A stretch of DNA of 5,210 nucleotides from Chloroflexota bacterium (GTDB lineage Bacteria; Chloroflexota; UBA6077; CF-72). This document shows, in pieces, positions 1-5,210 of the stretch; the stretch's first letter is position 1; every line of letters begins with the position of its first letter. The notes under the pieces are model-generated. The model searched no databases and had not been told where the DNA came from. It saw only the letters and a program-made list of their open reading frames with translations. The stretch is from NCBI GenBank assembly GCA_019242065.1, contig JAFAWJ010000441.1, positions 1 through 5,210 of the forward strand, written 5' to 3'. A program made the position numbers and the translations under genes.

Positions 1-434
1 ACCGGTCATCGTCTAGCGGCCAGTGACCAGGTCGTCAGCCAGATGCAGCGCAGCCTCAACTTGATCTGGCCGCGGGCCCAGAGCAACCTGTACGCCGATC
101 TCAAGCGGCTCGCCGAAGCGTGTTGCTCGGCGCTCGCGCACCGTGTACACGATCACCGCGGAGGACCAAGTGATCCTTCAGGCCTGGCTGAGGGAGCCCG
201 GAGCACCGCCCGTCTGCGAGTGTGAGGCGCTCGTCAAACTTGCGTACCAGGCCGAGGGGAGTAAGCAGGCAGCGCTTGCCCAGGTTGCGTCCTGGCGCGC
301 CACGCCCAAGAGCGGCTTGCTTTCGGACGGCGTGTCCCTGGGCCGCCTGGGCCGACAAGGAGATTCGGCAGTCCCTCGCCGAACTAGAGGAGCCGCATGA
401 CACAACCGCATTGCTTGCTCAAGACTCCTTATGA
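1..434 (+). pseudogene. PadR-family transcriptional regulator, frameshifted remnant (5' end outside window)
   Basis: PadR proteins are small winged-helix DNA-binding regulators with a C-terminal dimerisation helix. The order of a PadR protein can be read here, but only by changing frame. Frame 1 (about 1-120) gives a wing-helix segment resembling TGHRLA, then WPRAQSNLYADLKRLAEA, which matches the family's usual W-x-A-x-SQ-I/L-Y-x-x-L-x-R-L pattern. Frame 2 (about 119-290) continues with RRSRTVYTITAED, LQAWLREPGAPP and ECEALVKLAYQAEGSK, the usual stretch after the wing. Frame 3 (about 320-434) supplies WAAWADKEIRQSLAELEEP, which resembles the C-terminal helix. Frame 1 reads on into unrelated residues (CCSALAH) after the first break. 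The stretch between the second and third pieces looks shorter than in intact PadR proteins, so sequence has probably been lost as well as shifted. The start lies left of the window. The final stop (432-434) overlaps the stop of the convergent GNAT gene. Family assignment is fairly sure; whether the breaks are biological or sequencing errors is open. Confidence 0.7.
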
Positions 435-980
435 GACGAGGCGCCGCCGCATGTGTGCGTCGGTCGCGAACTGGCGCACCACCTCGTATCCGCAGCGTGC
501 GTACAGCCGTCGGGCGACTTCGTTCCAATCGTAGACTCGCAGGTAGATCGCCACCACGCCCTCGCCCGCCAGACGTCGATGGAGCGCCTCCAGCAGTGCC
601 AGGCCATACCCCCGCCCGCGCAGCGACTCGGCCACCGTAATCTGTGCGAGCCAGCGCACGGCGGACAGGTCGTGTTCGGCGTAGGCTTCGATACTGGCCG
701 GTGGGGGAGCAACCCACAACCATCCCACCCGTGCGCCTGTCGGGTCGATGCCCATGTAGAACATGTGGCCAGCCTCGCGCAGGACGTCGGCAAGCAAGTC
801 GCGGCACTGCGCACGCGCCAGTGACGGCGCCTCTGCGGCTGACCATTCGCCAGCATTCTCGTGCTGGCGGGCGACCTCCTGGACCTGGCGCTCGGCAAAG
901 TCCGCACGTTCCGCGTCAGTCTGCGGCCGCAGGCTGATCTCGGGAAGCATCAAGGCAGTGATTTCACCGAGCGTCGGCAT
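429..980 (-). CDS. GNAT-family N-acetyltransferase
   Basis: This 183-residue cytosolic protein is predicted to transfer an acetyl group from acetyl-CoA to an amine. The substrate cannot be told from sequence. The N-terminal half (about 14-75) is helical and rich in A, E and R. The GNAT core follows: strand MFYMGIDP and GARVGWLWV (about 73-90), then ITVAESLRGRGYGLALLEAL (114-133). The latter holds the acetyl-CoA pyrophosphate-binding motif A (R121-G-R-G124-Y-G126). Next come AIYLRVYDWNEVARRLYARCGY (144-165), the motif B region with the N-x-x-A-x-x-L-Y-x-x-x-G-Y signature. Length and order fit a complete family member. The ATG at 978-980 was chosen; Met11 is a possible later start. Only a weak GGGA lies ahead of the ATG. 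The start lies inside the end of the 3-hydroxyacyl-CoA dehydrogenase stub, so the two were probably once an operon with coupled translation. Its stop overlaps that of the convergent PadR remnant. Confidence 0.9.
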   Translation of the reverse strand: MPTLGEITALMLPEISLRPQTDAERADFAERQVQEVARQHENAGEWSAAEAPSLARAQCRDLLADVLREAGHMFYMGIDPTGARVGWLWVAPPPASIEAYAEHDLSAVRWLAQITVAESLRGRGYGLALLEALHRRLAGEGVVAIYLRVYDWNEVARRLYARCGYEVVRQFATDAHMRRRLVS

Positions 981-1260
981 TCAGCGCGTCCCAGCGCGCG
1001 ATCTCGGGCAGTGCCCGGCCGACGCGGCGTCGCTCACGCTCGATCATCTCGGGCGTCCACTCGTAGAACCCTCTGCCAGACTTCATTCCCACGTCGCCGC
1101 GAGCGACCTTGTCGTGCAGCAGCTTCGGGAGATCGGTCGAGGACTCCAGGACGGGAAACATCAATTGCAGACCAAGCTGGTACTGCTCGAGTGCCGCCAT
1201 GACGAGGTGGAAAGAAGTTGTTGATGCTGGCGGGGGCCATTGAACGCGGTTCGTGTTTCA
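964..1260 (-). pseudogene. 3-hydroxyacyl-CoA dehydrogenase, C-terminal remnant
   Basis: Intact family members (about 280-320 residues) oxidise 3-hydroxyacyl-CoA with NAD+ in beta-oxidation or butanoate metabolism. Only the very end of the C-terminal helical domain is present. The frame ending at the stop at 964-966 reads LMFPVLESSTDLPKLLHDKV, then ARGDVGMKSGRGFYEWTPEM. The V-x-x-G-x-x-G-x-K-S-G-R-G-F-Y-x-W signature is unmistakable. No Rossmann domain (GxGxxG) or catalytic His/Glu region is present upstream in any minus-strand frame; the next gene to the right lies on the other strand. An ATG at 1198-1200 would give a 78-residue ORF, too little for activity. Just upstream, another frame reads MAPASINNFF (about 1212-1244), which may be the preceding helix joined by a frameshift near 1210. 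That extension is tentative, so the right boundary is approximate. The stub overlaps the GNAT start by 17 bases. Confidence 0.72.
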
Positions 1261-1320
1261 TGTGGTCGGGATGCTCCCGGGTTCTGCGAGGTGTGAAGAG
1301 ATGCAGCGCAGTGGTGTAGG
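1201..1320. other. Divergent spacer between remnants; no clear gene or promoter
   Basis: This stretch separates the minus-strand dehydrogenase stub from the plus-strand ORFs. Its left part may hold a frameshifted extension of the stub. No convincing -35/-10 pair, T-run terminator or RNA fold was found on either strand. A TANNNT-like TAGGAT at 1317-1322 lies too close to the ATGs at 1321 and 1326 to serve them as a promoter. Confidence 0.4.
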
Positions 1321-1506
1321 ATGCCATGCTCGGTGACGCTCTGGGACGAACTGGCAGGTGTGCTCGAGGAAGCCTGGGCGGCCTCGCGCTGCCGGGCGCG
1401 CAGTTGCGGTCGAGAGCTGTTCACCTCGGGTCAGCTTCAACGGCTCGCCGCGGCACGGGTGGGCCAGAGGTGGTTTTGGACGATCTGCCGCGGCCGACGC
1501 TGCTGA
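1321..1506 (+). pseudogene. Possible nucleoside (cytidine/adenosine-type) deaminase remnant with internal deletion
   Basis: This 61-codon ORF starts at ATG 1321 and has good G/C preference at third positions over its first part. Residues 5-22 (VTLWDELAGVLEEAWAAS) resemble the start of CDD/CDA-like nucleoside deaminases, where a W-x-x-x-L-E-x-A-W-x-A-Y helix precedes the substrate-binding strand. Residues 32-45 (ELFTSGQLQRLAAA) resemble the LF-x-S/T-G-x-L-Q C-terminal helix of the same family. The expected middle is absent, including the zinc ligands H/C-A-E and P-C-x-x-C, so an in-frame deletion of well over 100 codons is inferred. After about 1455 the resemblance moves to the next frame (GGPEVVLDDL), which runs into the downstream kinase ORF. 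No enzyme activity is possible from this product. The resemblance is recalled, not searched, and both pieces are short. The alternative is a chance ORF in the leader of the kinase gene. Confidence 0.35.
1466..1470 (+). promoter_or_regulatory. Candidate ribosome binding site for the P-loop kinase gene
   Basis: AGAGG lies five bases ahead of a TTG at 1476-1478 in the kinase frame. It is the best Shine-Dalgarno-like match near the conserved part of the protein and is the reason for preferring TTG 1476. GTG 1470 overlaps this motif and would need a different site (GGGTGGG at 1457-1463). Confidence 0.35.
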
Positions 1507-2054
1507 TCATCACCGGACCACCGGCTAGCGGCAAATCGGCGCTCGGTCGGCAGCTCACCCACAGGCTTGGCCTGCCACTGCTCAGCAAGGACCTCTTCAA
1601 AGAAGTGCTGTTCGATCAGCTAGGCTGGTCGGACCGTGAATGGTCGCGGCGACTGGGCTCCGCCAGCATGGCCTTGCTCTTTCGGTCCGCCCTGGCACTC
1701 CTGGAGGCGGGGCATTCAGTCGCGTTGGAAGCCAACTTTTACCCGGAGTGGGACACCGCGGACGTCCGGCAGTTGGCGGCAACTACGCGGTGCCGGTATG
1801 TCCAGGTGGTGTGTACCGCCCGCCCGGATACACTTGTCGAACGCTACCGGAGCAGGAGCCTGACCGGTGAACGGCATCCTGGCCACACGGAGTCCGAGTC
1901 GCTGGAGGACACACTGACGCGGCTGGTGAACAGGCGCTGGGACGCGCTCGACATTGACGGTCCGGTGATTACGGTGGATACCGAGAGTTTCCCATCCGAG
2001 GCGCAAATCGAAGCGATTGTCGAGCAAGTTCTCGCCGTGATGGAGGCGAAGTAA
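1476..2054 (+). CDS. AAA_33-like P-loop kinase/ATPase
   Basis: This is a cytosolic 192-residue P-loop NTPase of the small-molecule-kinase type; such proteins bind ATP and often phosphorylate a small substrate, which is unknown here. After a short lead, TLLIITGPPASGKSALGRQL (8-27) contains Walker A (G14-PPASG-K20-S21). SKDLFKEVLFDQLGWSDREW (37-56) holds an acidic residue (D39) and a W-S-D-R-E-W signature typical of this group. SVALEANFYPEWD (81-93) carries a likely catalytic or Mg-binding E/D cluster. SRSLTGERHPGH (126-137) looks like the basic lid, and the C-terminus alternates beta and helix. Length fits the family. The frame stays open back to an ATG at 1326, but residues coded before about 1470 look unlike a kinase and partly like the end of the deaminase remnant. 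TTG 1476 is therefore preferred, with GTG 1470 as alternative. The F420-dependent gene follows 87 bases later. Confidence 0.82.
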   Translation: MDDLPRPTLLIITGPPASGKSALGRQLTHRLGLPLLSKDLFKEVLFDQLGWSDREWSRRLGSASMALLFRSALALLEAGHSVALEANFYPEWDTADVRQLAATTRCRYVQVVCTARPDTLVERYRSRSLTGERHPGHTESESLEDTLTRLVNRRWDALDIDGPVITVDTESFPSEAQIEAIVEQVLAVMEAK

Positions 2055-2079
2055 GGTTGTAGGCTAAGCAGTTCCACGA

Positions 2080-2118
2080 GCGCCCTGGGCGTAGGCCCAC
2101 CGCGAGGTCATCGGGCGC
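2080..2118 (+). repeat. Nested inverted repeat between the kinase and LLM genes
   Basis: TGGGC (2086-2090) and GCCCA (2095-2099) form a 5-bp stem with a GTAG loop. GCGCCC (2080-2085) pairs with GGGCGC (2113-2118), enclosing it. There is no T-run after either stem, so a classical intrinsic terminator is not supported. The location, 25 bases after the kinase stop, would suit an mRNA 3'-end or processing structure. In GC-rich DNA such stems also arise by chance. Confidence 0.3.
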
Positions 2119-2141
2119 CTGTCTGATAGCCTTCGAAATCA

Positions 2142-3068
2142 ATGGAGCCACATTCACGCGCATTTCGCTTTGCGATCTCCGGATTTGCGCGCACCCTGGC
2201 GGACTGGCGGGATTTCGCTCGCAAAGCTGAGGATCTCGGGTACTCCAGCCTGCTCATCCCTGATCATTTTGGGTCGCCCTTCGCGCCACTGCCCGCCCTG
2301 ATTGCCGCGGCTGCCGCGACGACTCGACTGCGCGTCGGGACGCTGGTATTCGACAACGACTTTCGGCATCCGGCCGTCCTGGCCAAAGAGGCGGCCACCG
2401 CCGACGTGATGACTGACGGCCGATTCGAACTGGGGATTGGCGCCGGCTGGATGGCCAGCGACTATGAGAAGACCGGCATTCCCTTCGAGGCGGCTTCCAT
2501 TCGGGTGAACAGACTGGAAGAAACGCTGACGATCGTCAAAGCCTTCTTCACCGGTCAACCAGTGACCTTCTGTGGCAAGCACTATCAGATCCGCGACCTG
2601 GACGCGGTGCCCAGGCCCGTCCAGCAGCCACGACCGCCCATCATGATCGGCGGTACTGGCAAACGCATGCTCTCGATCGCCGGTCGCGAAGTGGACATCG
2701 TCAGTATTCAGGGACATCCCGATCCGCCCAGAAACCTGTGGGGGGCGGTGCCGGCGGATTACTTTGCCCGGCAGCTGGACATTGTGCGCAGTGCAGCCGG
2801 ACCGCGCTATGCCGGCATCGAGATCAGCGTGCTGGCCGATACGTACATTACCGATGACCGGCGCTCGATTGCCGACCGGCTGGGCCGTCAGATGGGCGTC
2901 GAGCCCGAGGTGGTCCTGGGGATGCCGGCCGTGTTCACGGGTAGCGCGGAAGCCGTTGCCGAACAACTGTTGGAGCGGCGTGAGCGCTATGACATCAGCT
3001 ACCCGGTGATTTTCAGTCAGATGATGGATGCCATGGCCCCGGTCGTCGCGAGGCTGGCAGGCAAGTAG
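2142..3068 (+). CDS. F420-dependent LLM-class oxidoreductase (TIGR03621-like)
   Basis: This 308-residue cytosolic TIM-barrel enzyme belongs to the bacterial luciferase-like superfamily. The subgroup is predicted to use reduced or oxidised coenzyme F420 for hydride transfer; the substrate is unknown. The start RFAISGFARTLADWRDFARK (9-28) is followed by AEDLGYSSLLIPDHF (29-43), then LPALIAAAAATTRLRVGTLV (50-69) and DNDFRHPAVLAKEAATADVM (71-90). DGRFELGIGAGW (92-103) comes next, with DYEKTGIPF (107-115). The DNDFRHP segment and the order of blocks are what I recognise as the TIGR03621 type. PRPVQQPRPPIMIGGTGKRM (157-176) is the usual cofactor-phosphate strand and loop. Length fits a complete member. 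ATG 2142 gives the natural N-terminus and no other Met precedes the conserved start, but no Shine-Dalgarno motif is visible. Family membership is near certain; F420 rather than FMN use is inferred from the subgroup. Confidence 0.93.
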   Translation: MEPHSRAFRFAISGFARTLADWRDFARKAEDLGYSSLLIPDHFGSPFAPLPALIAAAAATTRLRVGTLVFDNDFRHPAVLAKEAATADVMTDGRFELGIGAGWMASDYEKTGIPFEAASIRVNRLEETLTIVKAFFTGQPVTFCGKHYQIRDLDAVPRPVQQPRPPIMIGGTGKRMLSIAGREVDIVSIQGHPDPPRNLWGAVPADYFARQLDIVRSAAGPRYAGIEISVLADTYITDDRRSIADRLGRQMGVEPEVVLGMPAVFTGSAEAVAEQLLERRERYDISYPVIFSQMMDAMAPVVARLAGK

Positions 3069-3141
3069 CTCTCGATAACGCGGGGTACAACCCGGGTCGG
3101 TGACTCAGGCATTTCCACCAACGTGAGGTTGATTCAAGTTT

Positions 3142-3474
3142 ATGGCCTACTTCCTCGTTCAAGCGAGTTACACACCACAGGCGCTCGCGGCGCTGGCTCG
3201 TCAACCTGAGGACCGCGAAGCGGGGTTCCGGCGGCTGGTCGAAGGTCTCGGCGGTCGCGTGCATTCGTTCTTCTGGGCCCAGGGCGAGTACGACCTGGTC
3301 GTGACGGTGGAGATGCCGGATGCGGAAGCGGCCAACGCACTGGCCGTGGCGGCGATCTCGCCGGGGCACGCGCGCGGCTACCGGACCACGCCACTGTTCA
3401 CCAATGAGGAGACGATGCGCGCCTTCGCTCGCGCCGCGCAGGCAGCCTATCGGGGACCCGGACAGAGCGGCTAG
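3142..3474 (+). CDS. GYD-domain-containing protein
   Basis: This 110-residue cytosolic protein resembles the GYD family (PF08734), small ferredoxin-fold alpha/beta-barrel-like proteins of unknown biochemical role. MAYFLVQASYTPQALAAL (1-18) is the first strand and helix, where the family usually has Y-x-x-L-x-x-Y/F-T-x-x-G. Helix REAGFRRLVEGLGG (25-38) follows. FFWAQGEYDLVVTVEMPD (43-60) holds the signature loop, here G48-E49-Y50-D51, with Glu inserted relative to the G-Y/R-Y-D form. Helix AEAANALAVAAIS (61-73) and strand RGYRTTPLFTNEE (78-90) complete the fold. A weak GTGAGG lies 13 bases ahead of ATG 3142. The gene starts 73 bases after the F420-dependent oxidoreductase on the same strand, so shared transcription is possible, but no functional tie is visible. 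GYD proteins often sit alone beside unrelated genes. Confidence 0.85.
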   Translation: MAYFLVQASYTPQALAALARQPEDREAGFRRLVEGLGGRVHSFFWAQGEYDLVVTVEMPDAEAANALAVAAISPGHARGYRTTPLFTNEETMRAFARAAQAAYRGPGQSG

Positions 3475-3554
3475 GTGTCGCGACCACAGCGAGGAGACTC
3501 GGTCGTGGCCGCTACCATCCAGCGCATGAGGACTGAAGGCACCGAGCAGACGGG

Positions 3555-5210
3555 ATGGCTTCCGTCGTGAGCAGTGTGCGCCCGCTGGCTCGGTTTATTG
3601 CGCTCGTGAGTGTGACTCTGGTGGTCATCAGTGCCCAGGTGGTGAACGCCCAGGAAGCGACCTCCGCGGGCACTGACCCACCAGCAGACGTGCCAGTCCA
3701 GATACCGGGCGGCGCAACGTCCGCGGGTCATGGCGATGCGATCGGTCCCGCCGCGTTGACCGCGGCTCTCCTCGCAATCGAGAACCAGCCCAAGTACGCG
3801 CCCTCGGATTGGGGCTACTCGGTCCTGGACCAGAACAGCGGCGACGTGATTGCCGCCCAGAACGCCGACAACCTGTTCGACCCGGGCTCGACCATGAAGA
3901 CGTTCTCGGTTTCGACGGCCTTGCGGCTGTATGGCAGCGAGTACCGCTTCCAGACGCCCGTCTATCGCGCCGGCACCGTCACCGGCGACACGTTAAGCGG
4001 CAGCCTGGTCCTGGTCGGCTCGGGAGACCTGAGCTTTGGCCTCCGCGAACAGCCGGATGGAACGCTGTACTACGAGAACACGCCCGACCTCGACCAGAGC
4101 TACGCGACCGTCGGCGTGCCGGGCGCGGTCGAGCCACCAGGCAATCCGCTGGCCGCCCTGGACGAGCTGGCGTCCAAGGTCCGCGCCTCCGGCATCACCC
4201 ACGTGAACGGCGACGTGGTGGTCGACGATCGGTTGTTCACCCCGTACGACGGGTTCCCTGACGGACTCATCTCACCTGTCTGGGTCAACGAGAACCTGAT
4301 CAGTATTCTCGTTACGCCCGGGAGCGCCGCCGGGCAACCCGCGTCGATCAGCTGGCGACCGATGACCGCGTCCTACACGGTCGACAATCATGCGACCACG
4401 GTTGCCGCGTCGGGGAACACGGCACTGGAGGTTGCCGAGCCAACCCCGGGCCGCCTGGTCGTCACGGGAACGATCGCCGTGGGCCCCACTCCCACCCTGC
4501 TGGTGAAGGAGATCTCGGATCCCGCTGCATTTGCGCGCACGGCGTTCATCGAGGCGTTGCAGCGTGCAGGTGTGAGCGTGAGCGCGACCACCACCGGTCC
4601 GAACCCCGTCGCGCTGCTTCCCGCGAAGGACAGCTACCAGGCGGCGAACAAGATCGGCGAACATACCTCAGCCACGCTTGGCCAGTACGGGAACCTCGTC
4701 ATGAAGGTCAGCTACAACCGAGGCGCCGACCTCATGGCCTGCTTGTCGGCCGTCAAGGTCGGCAGCACAGACTGCACGCAGGGCGTGGCGGCGTCGGTCG
4801 ATACGTTCACTGGTCTCGGCGTGTCGAGGACGGGCGCGTTCCCCTTCGACGGCGCCGGCTCCGACGACCGGGGCCGATCATCGCCCAATGCGCTGGCAAT
4901 GTTTTACCAGGCCGTCCCACAAACTCCGTACGGTCAAACCCTGTTTGACGCGCTGCCGGTTCTTGGCAAGAGCGGAACCCTGGCAAACGTCCTGGCGGAC
5001 TCGCCGGTGGCCGGCCACGCGCAGGTGAAGACCGGCAATCGCGTGGTGGGGACACCTGCCGATCAGTTGATTGTGCTGGGCAACAGCCTCGCGGGATATA
5101 TCCAGGCCAGGACCGGGCGGCAAGTCACCTTCATGATCGCCGTTGGGAACGTGCCGATCTCGTCGATCCCCGAGTTCTTGAGCGTCACGGATGATCAGGC
5201 TCGCATGATC
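3555..5210 (+). CDS. dacB: D-alanyl-D-alanine carboxypeptidase/endopeptidase, S13 (PBP4/DacB-like), 3' end outside window
   Basis: This exported penicillin-binding protein is predicted to trim D-Ala from peptidoglycan stem peptides or cut cross-links. The frame is open for 552 codons to the right edge, so only the last residues are missing. A signal peptide is clear: Arg9 and Arg13, hydrophobic FIALVSVTLVVIS (14-26), and a VNA|QE cleavage site near 32. A P/A/G-rich linker (about 35-65) follows. The catalytic motifs are in S13 order: S-T-M-K at 112-115 (FDPGSTMKTFS), S-Y-N at 386-388 (KVSYNRGADLMA) and K-T-G at 492-494 (AQVKTGNRVV). A large insert lies between motifs one and two, as in PBP4, including LVLVGSGDLSF (151-161) and GDVVVDDRLF (219-228). 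The SYN and KTGN forms differ from the common SDN and KTGT. An in-frame stop at 3534-3536 limits the start to ATG 3555 or GTG 3567; Shine-Dalgarno signals are poor for both. The symbol is by family, not proven orthology. Confidence 0.92.
   Translation, partial: MASVVSSVRPLARFIALVSVTLVVISAQVVNAQEATSAGTDPPADVPVQIPGGATSAGHGDAIGPAALTAALLAIENQPKYAPSDWGYSVLDQNSGDVIAAQNADNLFDPGSTMKTFSVSTALRLYGSEYRFQTPVYRAGTVTGDTLSGSLVLVGSGDLSFGLREQPDGTLYYENTPDLDQSYATVGVPGAVEPPGNPLAALDELASKVRASGITHVNGDVVVDDRLFTPYDGFPDGLISPVWVNENLISILVTPGSAAGQPASISWRPMTASYTVDNHATTVAASGNTALEVAEPTPGRLVVTGTIAVGPTPTLLVKEISDPAAFARTAFIEALQRAGVSVSATTTGPNPVALLPAKDSYQAANKIGEHTSATLGQYGNLVMKVSYNRGADLMACLSAVKVGSTDCTQGVAASVDTFTGLGVSRTGAFPFDGAGSDDRGRSSPNALAMFYQAVPQTPYGQTLFDALPVLGKSGTLANVLADSPVAGHAQVKTGNRVVGTPADQLIVLGNSLAGYIQARTGRQVTFMIAVGNVPISSIPEFLSVTDDQARMI

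Noticed and set aside
178..846. 222-codon minus-strand open frame across the GNAT gene and PadR remnant
   Set aside because: Its translation is Arg/Pro/Ala-rich low-complexity sequence, in a different frame from the clear GNAT protein.
2154..2966. 270-codon open frame on the minus strand opposite the F420-dependent gene
   Set aside because: It is antisense to a strongly conserved gene, has no family resemblance, and arises from G/C-rich third positions.
3083..3093. GGGT-ACA-ACCC hairpin after the F420-dependent gene
   Set aside because: It has only a 4-bp stem with a 3-base loop and no T-run, too weak to call a terminator.
3513..3518. TACCAT as a -10 element for dacB
   Set aside because: No matching -35 lies at 16-18 bases upstream, and a single TANNNT hexamer is common by chance.
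3809..4261. 150-codon plus-strand open frame within the carboxypeptidase gene
   Set aside because: It is out of frame with the motif-bearing S13 protein and is Arg-rich, typical of a frame shadow.
4272..4664. 130-codon minus-strand open frame opposite the carboxypeptidase gene
   Set aside because: It has no recognisable motif and lies wholly opposite the conserved S13 frame.
1..5210. CRISPR array, tRNA, insertion sequence, toxin-antitoxin or defence system
   Set aside because: No direct-repeat array, cloverleaf, transposase or terminal inverted repeat was found. The P-loop protein resembles small-molecule kinases of the AAA_33 type and has no antitoxin partner beside it.

Overview
The window is GC-rich bacterial chromosome (roughly two thirds G+C by eye, with strong G/C preference at third codon positions). 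The gene mix is an F420-dependent luciferase-like monooxygenase (LLM), a PadR regulator, a GNAT acetyltransferase, a GYD-domain protein and an exported S13-type D-Ala-D-Ala carboxypeptidase. This suits an F420-using lineage such as Chloroflexota or Actinobacteriota. I lean to a Chloroflexota-like genome, but only by overall protein flavour and without a marker gene. No tRNA, rRNA, CRISPR array, insertion sequence or phage gene was seen.

Left part (1-1506): this stretch looks like a zone of gene decay around one intact gene. A PadR-family regulator (+ strand, 1-434, entering from the left edge) is readable only by moving through all three forward frames. It converges on an intact GNAT acetyltransferase (- strand, 429-980). 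Upstream of GNAT, and overlapping its start, is the C-terminal stub of a 3-hydroxyacyl-CoA dehydrogenase (- strand, 964 to about 1260). A short + strand ORF (1321-1506) looks like the two ends of a nucleoside deaminase with the catalytic middle deleted.

Middle part (1476-3474): three intact genes lie on the + strand. They are a small P-loop (AAA_33-like) kinase/ATPase with a non-ATG start, a TIGR03621-type F420-dependent LLM oxidoreductase, and a GYD-domain protein. Gaps of 87 and 73 bases separate them, and a nested inverted repeat sits in the first gap. They may be co-transcribed, but nothing shows a shared pathway.

Right part (3555-5210): a long open frame with a signal peptide encodes a DacB/PBP4-type peptidoglycan carboxypeptidase. 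It carries all three serine-active-site motifs and runs off the right edge.

I found no convincing undescribed multi-gene system. The most informative signal is the cluster of three broken genes in the first 1.5 kb, which could be real pseudogenisation or, for the simple frameshifts, assembly error.
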